From Clostridia bacterium (GTDB lineage: Bacteria > Bacillota > Clostridia > Oscillospirales > Acutalibacteraceae), in NCBI GenBank assembly GCA_017435385.1, contig JAFSFB010000015.1, positions 1-64,000 of the forward strand: a stretch of 64,000 nucleotides of DNA. Direction: 5' to 3'. Numbering within the stretch: the first letter of the stretch is position 1; every line of letters begins with the position of its first letter. Shown piece by piece: positions 34,778 to 44,358 of this stretch. The notes beneath the pieces were generated by a model, which saw only the letters and a list, made by a program, of their open reading frames with translations, was not told where the DNA came from and ran no database searches. The position numbers and the translations under genes were made by a program.

Positions 34778-36022
34778 TTATCTTATCTGACCGTTTCCGC
34801 TGATGACATATTTTTCGCTGACCATATGAGCAACGCCGAGCGGTCCTCTCGCATGAAGCTTCTGCGTTGAAATTCCGATCTCCGCTCCGAAGCCGAATTC
34901 TCCGCCGTCGGTAAATCTCGTCGAAGCGTTGACATAAACCGCCGCCGCATCAACCTCGTTCTTGAATTTCTCCGCCGTAAAATAATTATTGGTGACGATC
35001 GCTTCGCTGTGTCCCGTACCGAAACGGGAAATATGTTCAACCGCTTCGTCAATATCCTTAACGATTTTCACGCTGATTTTATAATCAAGATATTCCTTTG
35101 CCCAGTCTTCCTCGGTTGCGGGGATTGCATAGGGCAGAATTTCGCAGACCGCCTCGTCGCCTCTGATCTCAACGCCGCATTCCTTAAGCTTCTCGCCGAC
35201 TGAGAGCAGAGCAACCTCGGCAACATCCGCATGAACAAGCAGGCTTTCGCATGCATTGCACACGGAAACTCTCGATGCCTTTGCGTTGGCAACGATTTCA
35301 GCCGCCATGTCGATATCCGCATCGGAGTCGACATAAACATGGCAGTTGCCCACACCCGTTTCGATAACGGGCACGGTTGCATTCTCGACAACGGAGCGGA
35401 TAAGCCCTGCACCGCCTCTCGGAATGAGCAGGTCAACATAGCCGTTGAGCTTCATAAGCTCCGTTGCGGCTTCTCTTGAAATATTTTCAACAAGGATTAT
35501 GCAGTCCTCGGGCAGACCTGCCGAGGCAACAGCTTTTCTCATGACATCGGCAATCGCCTTGTTGGAATTGATAGCTTCCTTGCCGCCCTTGAGAATTACC
35601 GAATTGCCGGCTTTAAGGCATATTGCTGCAGCGTCGGCGGTAACATTCGGTCTTGCCTCAAAAATTACGGCGATAACACCGATGGGAACGGCAACCTTTT
35701 CAATCTTCAGTCCGTTGGGTCTGACCTCGCCCCAGAGCACCTTGCCGACGGGGCTTTCGCTTGCGGCAACCTGACGCAGACCCTGCGCCATACCTGCGAT
35801 TCTCGAAGCGTTGAGGCTCAAGCGGTCGATGAGTGCCTTTGAAAGACCGTTTGCCTCACCTGCTTCGATGTCTTTTTTATTCTCCGATATGATAAAATCC
35901 GATTCTCTTTCGAGTGCATCGGCAACCGCATTGAGCGCATTGTCGATCGCTGCCGAGCCTGCCCTTGCAAGAGCTTTCTGCGCCTGCTTTGAGCGTGCGC
36001 CGATTTCAGTTAAAATACTCAT
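34778..36022 (-). CDS. proA: Gamma-glutamyl phosphate reductase
   Basis: 414 residues with the aldehyde-dehydrogenase fold: VAVPIGVIAVIFEARPNVT, ILKGGKEAINSN and the catalytic Cys in VSVCNACESLLV. It reduces gamma-glutamyl phosphate to the semialdehyde in proline synthesis. 4 nt after proB. Confidence 0.96.
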   Translation of the reverse strand: MSILTEIGARSKQAQKALARAGSAAIDNALNAVADALERESDFIISENKKDIEAGEANGLSKALIDRLSLNASRIAGMAQGLRQVAASESPVGKVLWGEVRPNGLKIEKVAVPIGVIAVIFEARPNVTADAAAICLKAGNSVILKGGKEAINSNKAIADVMRKAVASAGLPEDCIILVENISREAATELMKLNGYVDLLIPRGGAGLIRSVVENATVPVIETGVGNCHVYVDSDADIDMAAEIVANAKASRVSVCNACESLLVHADVAEVALLSVGEKLKECGVEIRGDEAVCEILPYAIPATEEDWAKEYLDYKISVKIVKDIDEAVEHISRFGTGHSEAIVTNNYFTAEKFKNEVDAAAVYVNASTRFTDGGEFGFGAEIGISTQKLHARGPLGVAHMVSEKYVISGNGQIR

Positions 36023-36026
36023 TTTC

Positions 36027-36815
36027 TCACCTCTGCGCTTTGAAAAGCGTTCCTATCTGTCTGCCGTCAAGCAGTTTATAAAGCTCCTCGGGGTCCGAGC
36101 CGTTCATGACGACCGTATCGATTCCCGCATCGGTTGCGATCTGAGCCGCATGGAGCTTCGTTATCATGCCTCCCGTGCCTCTGCTCGTTCCCGTTCCCCC
36201 TGCAAGAGCAAGGATCTCATCGTCGATCTTATCAACGGAGTGAATCAGCACAGCGTTTTCATCCTCTCTCGGATTTGCGCTGAAAAGACCGTCAATATCC
36301 GTCAGGATGATCAGCAGATCCGCATCAACTATCTTTGCGACATGAGCCGAAAGACTGTCATTATCGCCGAAAACGATTTCTTCAACCGCAACGCTGTCGT
36401 TTTCGTTGACAATAGGAATTGCGCCGTATTCAAAAAGCTTCATGAAGGAGTTATGAAGATTCTTATGTCTTTCCTCATTTTCAAAGTCATCCTTTGTAAC
36501 GAGAAGCTGGCCTGTTATATTTCCGAACTCACCGAAAAATTTGTCATAGAGGAACATCAGCTCGCACTGACCGACGGTTGCCGCCGCCTGTCTGCCGGGT
36601 GTGTCATGCGGTCTTTCTTTAAGACCGAGCTTGCCGACTCCGACTCCGATCGCACCCGAGGTTACGAGAGCGACCTCCTTGCCTGAATTTTTAAGATCGC
36701 TGAGCACTCTCGCAAGAGCGGACATACGGCGGATATTTATTTTGCCCGTATCGTAGGTAAGCGTTGATGTTCCGACCTTGACAACAATACGGTTGATTTC
36801 TTTTTTGTTCACCAT
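36027..36815 (-). CDS. proB: Glutamate 5-kinase, short form without PUA domain
   Basis: 262 residues: KVGTSTLTYDTGKIN, a kinase core LVTSGAIGVGVGKLG, TDIDGLFSANPRED and GGTGTSRGTGGMITKL. The common C-terminal PUA domain (about 100 residues) is absent, the shorter form known from several Clostridia. It phosphorylates glutamate and would be feedback-inhibited by proline. It overlaps no neighbour but is 4-5 nt from each. Confidence 0.94.
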   Translation of the reverse strand: MVNKKEINRIVVKVGTSTLTYDTGKINIRRMSALARVLSDLKNSGKEVALVTSGAIGVGVGKLGLKERPHDTPGRQAAATVGQCELMFLYDKFFGEFGNITGQLLVTKDDFENEERHKNLHNSFMKLFEYGAIPIVNENDSVAVEEIVFGDNDSLSAHVAKIVDADLLIILTDIDGLFSANPREDENAVLIHSVDKIDDEILALAGGTGTSRGTGGMITKLHAAQIATDAGIDTVVMNGSDPEELYKLLDGRQIGTLFKAQR

Positions 36816-36820
36816 TTCAA

Positions 36821-38083
36821 TTACTTCCTTAACAGTTTCTCATATTCCGATTCCGCCTTTACCTTGCCGACCGAGCAGAACGATATTCTGTCAATGTTGA
36901 GGATCTCGGCGGATGTTTTTTTCAGCTCGTCAAGAGTCACTCCACGGATAGCCGAAATTACCTCATCCTCGGGCGTAACTCTGCCTTTGAGAAGAACGCC
37001 TCTTCCGTTTCTCGAAGCAACCGAAGAAACGCTTTCAAGCCCCATGACAAGGCTTGCAACATTCTGCTCTTTTGCTCTTGCAAGCTCCTTTTCGGTAACG
37101 GTTTCGGGGAATTCCGAAATTATTTTCAGAGCCTCTCTGATCGCCTTTTTCTCGGATTTTTCGCTCAGACCCATACATATCATGAAGATTCCCGCCGCCA
37201 TATGCGATGCACTCGCACAGTCGACCGAATAGACAAGACCGAGCTCCTCACGGATTCTCTGAAACAGTCTTGACGAAGAAGCAGAGCCGAGAATCGACGA
37301 CATCAGCGATGCCGCATGACGGCGTTCATCATTAAGGTCAAGAGCGGGGAATCCGAGAATGAGCTGATTCTGCATGAAATCCTTTTTCACCGTTGCGATG
37401 CACGGATTATATTCCGCACCGACCGCACTTATCGGGAAATCGGTATTCTTCATTTCGCCGAAATATCTGCTGCATATTGCAACAGCTTCGTTCTCATCGA
37501 AATTACCTGCAAGGCTGACGACCATTCTCTCGGGAACATAAAACCTTTCAAGATGCGCCGCAAGCTTCTGAGCCGTCATGCCGTTGATCGTTTCAACCGT
37601 TCCGAGAATATTGCTTCCGAGCATGCTGCCTGCCCACGCATTCTCGTAATAGTAATCGGCGCACAAGTCCTCGGGGCTGTCCTCATACATCGCAAGCTCT
37701 TCGCAGATAACGCTTTTTTCGAGCTCAACATCCTCGGGAGAGAGCTTAGGGTTCTTTATCATATCGCAGATAATATCCAGCGCTTTCGGCATATGCTCGG
37801 AAAGCGTGTGCGCATAAACGCAGGTCATCTCCTTTGCGGTATATGCATTGATGATTCCGCCGATCTCATCCATCTCAACGGCGATATCAAGCGACGAACG
37901 CTTCTCAGAGCCTCTGAAAAGCATATGCTCAATGAAATGCGATGTGCCTGCCGTTTCGGGCGTTTCAAAAGCCGAGCCGCTCGCTATCCAGACACCCATC
38001 GAGCAGGTCCTGACTCTGTCGTTTATTTCCGTAACGATTCTCAACCCGTTATCCAATGTCAGAATTTTTGCCTTATTTTCCAT
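36821..38083 (-). CDS. M16 (pitrilysin) family metalloprotease
   Basis: 420 residues with the zinc motif HFIEHMLFRGSEKRS (inverted HxxEH) and second Glu in ICEELAMYEDSPED; two M16 halves. Related to the Firmicutes YmxG/PqqL-type peptidase. No signal peptide. It is second in an operon between a FHA protein and proB. Confidence 0.9.
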   Translation of the reverse strand: MENKAKILTLDNGLRIVTEINDRVRTCSMGVWIASGSAFETPETAGTSHFIEHMLFRGSEKRSSLDIAVEMDEIGGIINAYTAKEMTCVYAHTLSEHMPKALDIICDMIKNPKLSPEDVELEKSVICEELAMYEDSPEDLCADYYYENAWAGSMLGSNILGTVETINGMTAQKLAAHLERFYVPERMVVSLAGNFDENEAVAICSRYFGEMKNTDFPISAVGAEYNPCIATVKKDFMQNQLILGFPALDLNDERRHAASLMSSILGSASSSRLFQRIREELGLVYSVDCASASHMAAGIFMICMGLSEKSEKKAIREALKIISEFPETVTEKELARAKEQNVASLVMGLESVSSVASRNGRGVLLKGRVTPEDEVISAIRGVTLDELKKTSAEILNIDRISFCSVGKVKAESEYEKLLRK

Positions 38084-38096
38084 TTATATCAACCTG

Positions 38097-38495
38097 TTAA
38101 TCCTGCAAATTTTCAAAAGTAAGCGTAACTGCACCGAAGGTCAGTCTGTCGCCCGTTTTTATGCCTGCTTTTTTCTCAATCTTTTTTCCGTTGAGAAGCA
38201 CGCCTGCCTGAGATTTGACATCGGTAACATACCATCCGTCTTTTGCGCAGACAACAACTGCGTGAAGCCTTGAAACCGTAGGATGAAAAAGAATAATATC
38301 GCAGTTCTTGTTTCTGCCGATCGATGTTTCTCTTGTAATGAGCTGATATGTTTCCTTTGTTTCCGGATTAATAAGCTTTGCGCTTCCGAGCGAAGGCGGT
38401 CTTCTTCTCAGAAGAGCCACGATACAGCTGAAAAAAATTATCAGAGCCAATGCAGGCAGAGCATATCTCGAAATATAAAGAACATCTTCAAGCAT
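38097..38495 (-). CDS. Membrane-anchored FHA-domain protein
   Basis: 132 residues: an N-terminal helix (ALPALALIIFFSCIVALL) and a FHA domain with TSIGRNKNCDIILFHPTVSRLHAVVV, the phosphothreonine-binding core. It suggests Ser/Thr-kinase signalling. First in the operon, after a promoter at 38530-38558. Confidence 0.88.
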   Translation of the reverse strand: MLEDVLYISRYALPALALIIFFSCIVALLRRRPPSLGSAKLINPETKETYQLITRETSIGRNKNCDIILFHPTVSRLHAVVVCAKDGWYVTDVKSQAGVLLNGKKIEKKAGIKTGDRLTFGAVTLTFENLQD

Positions 38496-38529
38496 GATTC
38501 TTCTCCTTAAACATACTTATACAGATACA

Positions 38530-38558
38530 ATGATATTATTATTTTCTGAAAAAGTCAA
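38530..38558 (-). promoter_or_regulatory. Promoter of the FHA/M16/proB/proA operon
   Basis: TTGACT (38558-38553), 17 nt, TATCAT (38535-38530) on the minus strand. Confidence 0.6.
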
Positions 38559-38672
38559 TTAATAATATATAAATATTACATTTAAATTATTAAAATTATT
38601 AGTGACTTTTGGACTGTATTGTGTTATACTACTTTTAATAATAGGTTATTATACTCTATAGGGGCAGATACA

Positions 38673-39638
38673 GTGTTTGAACAGATAATCAATGTTGACA
38701 GAATGGAGCAGGCAGTCAGCCTTTTCGGCTCCTTCGACGAAAATATCAAGCTGATAGAAAAGGAGTTTTCGGTCGGCGTTATCAGCCGTGGCTCGGAGCT
38801 CAAGGTTACGGGTGACGCCGAAAACGTTCAGAAGGGTGTCCGTGCGATCAACGGACTTCTGACGCTCATCAACAAGGGCGAATCCCTCAGCGACCAGAAT
38901 GTCCGCTATGTTCTCTCTCTCGTCAATGACGGCAACGAGGATAAGCTCGACAAAATGGCGGCGGACTGCGTATGCATAACCTCAAAAGGCAAGCCCGTCA
39001 AGCCCAAAACTCTCGGTCAGAAGAAATATATCGAAACCATCCGCAAAAACACGGTGACCTTCGGCATCGGTCCCGCAGGCACGGGCAAGACCTATCTCGC
39101 CGTTGCAATGGCTGTCACGGCGTTCAGGGCAAAGGAGATAAACCGAATCGTTCTCACCCGTCCCGCCGTTGAGGCAGGCGAAAAGCTCGGCTTTCTTCCC
39201 GGTGACCTTCAGCAGAAGGTCGACCCCTATCTCCGTCCGCTTTACGATGCCCTCTTCGATATGCTCGGAGCGGAAAACTTCCAGAAGCATCAGGAAAGAG
39301 GCGACATTGAGGTTGCTCCGCTCGCATATATGCGAGGCAGAACCCTCGACGACAGCTTCATCATTCTCGACGAAGCTCAGAACACGACCCCCGAACAGAT
39401 GAAAATGTTCCTGACCCGTCTCGGCTTCAACTCCAAAATGGTCGTCACGGGCGACATAACTCAGATAGACCTGCCCGACGGAAAACGCTCGGGACTCAAG
39501 GAAGCCGTCAGAATTCTCAAGAACATTGAGGATATCGGAACGGTCAGATTCAACGAAAAGGATGTTGTCCGCCACCGACTCGTTCAGGACATCATCAAGG
39601 CTTATGAAAAGCAGGAGGAGGAACGCAACAGAAAATGA
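38673..39638 (+). CDS. phoH: PhoH-family ATPase
   Basis: 321 residues from GTG at 38673 after AGGGG; the upstream frame to 38619 covers promoter-like DNA. N-terminal KH-like region, then FGIGPAGTGKTYLAVA (P-loop) and DDSFIILDEAQNTTPEQM (Walker B), typical of PhoH. An ATPase linked to RNA processing; it is first in the phoH-ybeY-dgk-era group with overlapping ends. Confidence 0.92.
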   Translation: MFEQIINVDRMEQAVSLFGSFDENIKLIEKEFSVGVISRGSELKVTGDAENVQKGVRAINGLLTLINKGESLSDQNVRYVLSLVNDGNEDKLDKMAADCVCITSKGKPVKPKTLGQKKYIETIRKNTVTFGIGPAGTGKTYLAVAMAVTAFRAKEINRIVLTRPAVEAGEKLGFLPGDLQQKVDPYLRPLYDALFDMLGAENFQKHQERGDIEVAPLAYMRGRTLDDSFIILDEAQNTTPEQMKMFLTRLGFNSKMVVTGDITQIDLPDGKRSGLKEAVRILKNIEDIGTVRFNEKDVVRHRLVQDIIKAYEKQEEERNRK

Positions 39639-40144
39639 GCAAGGTTAAAGTTATTATCTCAAATGAACAGAATGAATTCCGAATTCCCACAGGCGTCAGG
39701 ATGCTTGTGCGCCGCTGCTGCACGGCCGTTCTCGTTCAGGAATGCTTTGATGAGCCTGCCGAAATAAGCGTTACCTTCGTTGACGATGACGAGATCCACA
39801 GACTCAACAAGGAGTTCAGAAACATTGACCGTGCAACGGATGTTCTCTCCTTCCCCCTTGGCGAAAACGGCGTTTACGACACCAATATCGACACGGGCGC
39901 AAAGCTCCTCGGAGATATCGTCATATCTATCCCCCATGCCGTAGACCAGGCTGACAGATACGGTCATTCTCTTCAGCGTGAAATCGGTTTTCTGACCGTA
40001 CACTCCATGCTCCACCTCCTCGGCTATGACCATGTCAACGGCGGAATCGAGAGCGTTCGCATGAGAGAAAAGGAAGAAGCCGTTCTCACTCAGATGGGAC
40101 TCAAAAGAAACTCCAGCTATTACATGGATGATGAAAACATATGA
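39635..40144 (+). CDS. ybeY: Endoribonuclease YbeY
   Basis: 169 residues with the zinc motif HSMLHLLGYDH (HxxxHxxxxxH). It matures 16S rRNA 3' ends. Start overlaps the phoH stop by 4 nt. Confidence 0.95.
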   Translation: MSKVKVIISNEQNEFRIPTGVRMLVRRCCTAVLVQECFDEPAEISVTFVDDDEIHRLNKEFRNIDRATDVLSFPLGENGVYDTNIDTGAKLLGDIVISIPHAVDQADRYGHSLQREIGFLTVHSMLHLLGYDHVNGGIESVRMREKEEAVLTQMGLKRNSSYYMDDENI

Positions 40145-40629
40145 AAAGTTTTATTAAAAGCTTCGGCTATGCCTTCAGGGGAATTGCATACTGCATCGGC
40201 AGGGAGCGCAATCTTCGCATTCATATCTGCTTCCTTGTCTATATGTTCGGATTTCTGACGGTTCACGATTTTTTTGAGGTTTCAAGGACTCAGTTTGCAA
40301 TTCTTGCCGCCGTCAGCGCTCTCGTCATCGCCCTCGAGCTTGTCAATACGGGAATCGAAAAAGCGGTCGACCTTGCGGCAGACGGAAAAACTCTTCCGCT
40401 TGCAAAAGTCGCAAAGGATGCCGCCGCAGGTGCGGTTCTTGTTTCTGCAATCGGAGCCGTTGCCGTCGGACTGCTTATTCTTTATCAGCCCGATGCTTTT
40501 TCGGCAATGTTCGGTTATTATAAAAACAACATACCCGAATTCGTTCTGCTCGTTGTTACGGTTGCGCTAAGCTTCGTTTTTGTTTTTGCGGGACCGTCGG
40601 GTATTCTGAAAATATTCAAGAAAAAATAA
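40141..40629 (+). CDS. dgkA: Diacylglycerol/undecaprenol kinase family protein
   Basis: 162 residues; helices at about 25-45, 50-70 and 95-115. The motif ALELVNTGIEKAVDLA is the DgkA active site. A longer C-terminus adds a fourth helix (EFVLLVVTVALSFVFVFAG), beyond the usual 120-residue form. It probably recycles undecaprenol for the wall. Overlaps ybeY by 4 nt. Confidence 0.92.
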   Translation: MKSFIKSFGYAFRGIAYCIGRERNLRIHICFLVYMFGFLTVHDFFEVSRTQFAILAAVSALVIALELVNTGIEKAVDLAADGKTLPLAKVAKDAAAGAVLVSAIGAVAVGLLILYQPDAFSAMFGYYKNNIPEFVLLVVTVALSFVFVFAGPSGILKIFKKK

Positions 40630-40639
40630 GGAGCTTAAA

Positions 40640-41527
40640 ATGACTAAAACCGCTTTTGTTGCCATCGTCGGATGTCCCAACGTCGGCAAATCCTCGCTTC
40701 TTAACAAAATGCTCGGTCAGAAGGTTGCAATCGTCACCCAGAAGCCTCAGACCACAAGAACAAAAATCATGGGCGTTCTCACCCTCGGCGAAACCCAGCT
40801 CGTTTTCACCGACACTCCCGGTTATCACCGCCCCAAAACCAAGCTCGGAGAGAAGATGATAAAGGCTGTCGGCGACGGCATTGCCGGCGTTGATGCCTGC
40901 CTTTTCGTTACCGAGCCCGACGGCGAGATCAGAGAGGCAGAGCTTGAGCTTCTCAAACGGCTCAAAGCCGAAAAAGCTCCCGTTGTTCTTGCAATCAACA
41001 AAATCGATACGGTTAAACAGAAAGAAATAATCATGGAAAAGATCCTTGCTTTTTCATCGGTTTATGAATTTGAAGCAGTTATCCCCGTCAGCGCACTCAA
41101 AGAAGAAAACATCGATGTCCTCATTGATGAGCTCAAAAAGCTCTCCTATGAATCCGTTCATTTCTTCCCCGACGACACTCTCACCGACCAGCCCGAACGG
41201 GTTCTTGCGGGTGAGATCATCCGGGAAAAAATGCTCCTGCTTCTCGACAAGGAGGTTCCCCACGGTGTTGCAGTCAGCATCGAGAAAATGCGTGAAAGAC
41301 CTGCAGGCGACATCATGGATGTTGAAGCAACCATATACTGCGAAAGAGAGTCCCATAAGGGAATCATCATCGGCAAAAAAGGCGAAATGCTCAAGAAGAT
41401 CTCTTCGAGAGCAAGAGCGGACATGGAAAACTTTTTCCAATGCAAAATCAATCTTCAATGTTGGGTGAAGGTCAAGGAAGGCTGGCGCAACAGAGAAGGT
41501 CTTATCCATAATTTCGGACTCGACTGA
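40640..41527 (+). CDS. era: GTPase Era
   Basis: 295 residues: GCPNVGKSSLLN (G1), DTPGYHRPK (G3), NKIDTV (G4) and a C-terminal KH domain with IIIGKKGEMLKKISSRAR. It assists 16S rRNA and 30S maturation. 10 nt after dgkA. Confidence 0.97.
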   Translation: MTKTAFVAIVGCPNVGKSSLLNKMLGQKVAIVTQKPQTTRTKIMGVLTLGETQLVFTDTPGYHRPKTKLGEKMIKAVGDGIAGVDACLFVTEPDGEIREAELELLKRLKAEKAPVVLAINKIDTVKQKEIIMEKILAFSSVYEFEAVIPVSALKEENIDVLIDELKKLSYESVHFFPDDTLTDQPERVLAGEIIREKMLLLLDKEVPHGVAVSIEKMRERPAGDIMDVEATIYCERESHKGIIIGKKGEMLKKISSRARADMENFFQCKINLQCWVKVKEGWRNREGLIHNFGLD

Positions 41528-41592
41528 TTTCCGTTTCCTTCCGTTTATAAACATGGATTTACAGGTTAAATTATAAACGGGAGGCATGTGAA

Positions 41593-41754
41593 ATGGACAA
41601 AAATCAGGCTTGGCGAAAATTTTCAAAATCGGGTGCGGTTGAGGACTATCTCGAATTCCGCAACATCTGCGCCGCAGTCCCTTCGGAGGCTGAAATCCAT
41701 GAGAATGAATACAGACGCTCTGGTGCTCAGGGTCACGGACACAGGCGAAAGTGA
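41593..41754 (+). CDS. yqzL: YqzL-family small protein, overlapping recO
   Basis: 53 residues: MDKNQAWRKFSKSGAVEDYL matches the small YqzL family that sits between era and recO in Firmicutes. The ATG at 41593 follows GGGAGGCATG. Its last 56 nt overlap the recO start in another frame (TGA at 41752-41754); this adds a basic tail (RRSGAQGHGHRRK) beyond the usual 45-50 residues. Function unknown. Confidence 0.75.
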   Translation: MDKNQAWRKFSKSGAVEDYLEFRNICAAVPSEAEIHENEYRRSGAQGHGHRRK

Positions 41755-42433
41755 CCGCCTTGTCACTCTTCTGACTGCCGAATACGGCGTTATCAGAGCC
41801 TTTGCAAACAGAGCAAAAAAAATAAACAGCCGCATGCACGGCGCAACTCAGACTCTCTGTTACGGTGAATTTTCCGTTTACCGCAGCAGAGAAAGCTACA
41901 TAATCGACGATGCCGTGGCAAAAGAGGTTTTTTTCGGTCTTAGAGAAGATATTGAAAAGCTCTCCCTCGCACAGTATTTCTGCGCTCTGGCGGCAGAGCT
42001 CGTTCCCGAAATGGAGCCTGCAAGGGATATTCTGAGAGTTATCCTCAATTCGCTTCACCTGCTTGAAACGAAGCGAAGAAGCTGCGATTTTCTCAAAGCC
42101 GTAACCGAACTCAAGCTTCTTTCTCTTTCGGGCCTGATGCCCGATCTGACCTGCTGCCCTCATTGCGGTGAGGAGCCCTCGGGCGAAATATTTTTCAATA
42201 TCTCAGAGGGCTGCGTCTGCTGCAGAAACGCAGGCATGGGCGGAGAAAAGATCAATCCGACCGTTCTTGCCGCCATGCGTCATATCTGCATGAATCCCAT
42301 CGAACGCATCTATTCCTTTTCGCTCCCTGCCGACGACGAGAAACGGCTCATGCAGGTCTGCGAAAAATTCCTTCTGTCCCAGACCCGCAGGTCGTTCAAA
42401 GCTCTGGACTTTTATAAATCGGTAATTATTTAA
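41699..42433 (+). CDS. recO: DNA repair protein RecO
   Basis: 244 residues from ATG at 41699 after TCGGAGG. N-terminal OB fold (DALVLRVTDTGESDRLVTLL) and a zinc site with CCPHCGEEPSG and CVCC. It loads RecA with RecR. Start overlaps yqzL out of frame. Confidence 0.93.
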   Translation: MRMNTDALVLRVTDTGESDRLVTLLTAEYGVIRAFANRAKKINSRMHGATQTLCYGEFSVYRSRESYIIDDAVAKEVFFGLREDIEKLSLAQYFCALAAELVPEMEPARDILRVILNSLHLLETKRRSCDFLKAVTELKLLSLSGLMPDLTCCPHCGEEPSGEIFFNISEGCVCCRNAGMGGEKINPTVLAAMRHICMNPIERIYSFSLPADDEKRLMQVCEKFLLSQTRRSFKALDFYKSVII

Positions 42434-42472
42434 TTAATTATAATTAAAACATATCAAGAAAGGAAAGACAAA

Positions 42473-44053
42473 ATGAACTCAGCATTTCTTCACAAACTGT
42501 TCGGAACAACTCCGGGCAAAGGCGTTCAGCCCAAGGAAGCAATTGCCTACAGTATCGCCGGATTCGGTCAGAACTTTATCTGCACCATCATCGGCTCATA
42601 CCTGACGATCTTCCTCACTGACGCTCTTCTCTTCGGTGCCGAAGGCGTCACGATCGGCACAGTCACAGGCTCAATGGCAGTTGCTTATCTCATGCTCGGC
42701 ACCCGTATTTTCGACGCATTCAACGATCCCATCATGGGCTCGATCGTTGACAAGACGAGAACAAAATGGGGTAAATGCCGTCCCTATCTCAAATGGATGG
42801 CAATTCCCATCGCCATCATGACTATCGCCTGCTTCCTTCCCGTTTTCCAGGCAAAGGCAACCTCCTCTTTCATAATCATTGCCATTATCTACGTTATCTG
42901 GAGCGTTGTTTATACAGTCGCTGACGTTCCCTATTGGGGACTTTCGACCTGCCTTACCAACGATACCGTTGTCAGAGGCAACATTCTTACCGTTGCCCGT
43001 ATGGTCTGCACCGTCGGCGCAGGTATCGTTACCGTTTTCGTTCCCATTATCACAAACGGCATCACCGCAAAATTCAAGTATACCGCAGATGAGATCGGAC
43101 TTATCCTTACCGACAAAGCCGATGCAATCGCAAAGATGGTCCTCAATCAGGGCATGACTGCAGAAGAAGCGGCTCAGACCTTCGTCGGTACAGTTAAAGC
43201 AGGTCAGGAGTTTGCAAACGCAGACACCCTCAAGATGATCTACTTCATCTGCGCCGTTGTTCTCGTTGTTGCTGCGATCCCCATGTTCTTCTACGGCTTC
43301 AAGAACACAAAGGAACGCTTCACGGCTGACGACAATCCTCCCTCATTCGGACACAACCTCAAGCTTCTCTTCAGAAACAAGGAGCTCCTTCTCATCGTTC
43401 TTTCGGGTATTCTCGGCGGTGCAAGAATGGTTTATTCCTACACAGGCGGTCTTTATTTCGCAAAATATGTTCTTCAGAACGAAGGACTTTACAGCCTTAT
43501 AACTCTTCTTGTTGTTCCCGGCGGACTTGTTGCTTCCGTTCTCGTTCCCTGGCTTACAAAGAAATTCACAAAGAAATATACATATATCTTTGTTCACCTC
43601 TTCGGCGGTGTTGTTATGGCGATTATGTATTTTGTCGGCTATGACGCTCCCTGGAAGCTCATCATTGCTGCAATCGGCCTTGTTCTCCTTGGTATTCCTC
43701 AGGGTGTCAACAACATCATGACCTATGCCATGATCGGCGATACTGTTGACTATCTCGAATGGAAAACAGGCGAAAGAGGCGAAGGCATCTGCTTTGCAAT
43801 GCAGACCCTTATCAACAAGATCGGTATGGCTGTCGGCGCATTCATCGGCGTTATCTCCTTCGCAGCCGCAGGCATCAACTCCGAAACGGGTTATATCTCC
43901 GCAGAAGGTGCAAACACCCTTTGGAACATGCTTGTTCTTTCTGGCGTTATCAGCATGTTTGCATGCGCTATCCCCATGTTCTTCTATACTCTCACAGAAA
44001 AAAGACAGAAGGAAATGGTCGACGAGATCGAAGCTCGCAAAGCAAGCAAATAA
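42473..44053 (+). CDS. GPH-family (MelB-like) sugar:cation symporter
   Basis: 526 residues, about 12 membrane helices. YSIAGFGQNFICTIIGSYL, then FNDPIMGSIVDKTRTKWGKCRPYLKW contain the DP and RTKWGK patterns of the GPH family. It probably imports an oligosaccharide or glycoside with Na+ or H+. A second GPH gene begins at 156. Terminates at a G+C-rich hairpin. Confidence 0.9.
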   Translation: MNSAFLHKLFGTTPGKGVQPKEAIAYSIAGFGQNFICTIIGSYLTIFLTDALLFGAEGVTIGTVTGSMAVAYLMLGTRIFDAFNDPIMGSIVDKTRTKWGKCRPYLKWMAIPIAIMTIACFLPVFQAKATSSFIIIAIIYVIWSVVYTVADVPYWGLSTCLTNDTVVRGNILTVARMVCTVGAGIVTVFVPIITNGITAKFKYTADEIGLILTDKADAIAKMVLNQGMTAEEAAQTFVGTVKAGQEFANADTLKMIYFICAVVLVVAAIPMFFYGFKNTKERFTADDNPPSFGHNLKLLFRNKELLLIVLSGILGGARMVYSYTGGLYFAKYVLQNEGLYSLITLLVVPGGLVASVLVPWLTKKFTKKYTYIFVHLFGGVVMAIMYFVGYDAPWKLIIAAIGLVLLGIPQGVNNIMTYAMIGDTVDYLEWKTGERGEGICFAMQTLINKIGMAVGAFIGVISFAAAGINSETGYISAEGANTLWNMLVLSGVISMFACAIPMFFYTLTEKRQKEMVDEIEARKASK

Positions 44054-44066
44054 TTCTTTGTTTTTC

Positions 44067-44094
44067 AAGCCCCGTCTTTTGGCGGGGCTTTTAT
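44067..44094 (+). terminator. Terminator of the symporter gene
   Basis: AAGCCCCG (44067-44074) pairs with CGGGGCTT (44083-44090), followed by TTAT. Confidence 0.9.
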
Positions 44095-44168
44095 CTTGCC
44101 AGAAAATACATTATAATCAGATCCGACGCAAGCAAAAAAACAATCTGCCACCCTTTTGAACGCAGCAT
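44091..44168 (-). CDS. Possible 25-residue hydrophobic peptide
   Basis: ATG at 44168 with AGGAG upstream at long spacing opens MLRSKGWQIVFLLASDLIIM and stops at 44091-44093, against the symporter terminator. The peptide is a single membrane-spanning stretch with a positive N-terminus. No promoter or family is certain, so it may be chance. Confidence 0.3.
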   Translation of the reverse strand: MLRSKGWQIVFLLASDLIIMYFLAR

Positions 44169-44298
44169 ATCGGTTTCACTCCTCAATTTTCTGTATGCGA
44201 AAAATGCCTGTTTTTGCAGAAAAAACACAAAATATAGCATTTTTATATATTTTGTTCACTATTCACAAAAATATTTTCTTATATTATACAAAAAGTTG

Positions 44299-44327
44299 TT
44301 GACAAAATTCAAATTTTAGCTTATTAT
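44299..44327 (+). promoter_or_regulatory. Promoter of the sigma-factor gene
   Basis: TTGACA (44299-44304), 17 nt, TATTAT (44322-44327). The rest of the 44096-44298 gap is AT-rich and holds only the weak minus-strand peptide. Confidence 0.8.
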
Positions 44328-44358
44328 ATTCCGTAAGAGGATTTTGAGAGGTCTTATA

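Noticed and set aside
41054..42163. A 369-codon minus-strand frame across era and recO
   Set aside because: It crosses era, yqzL and recO, all supported by motifs and ribosome sites.
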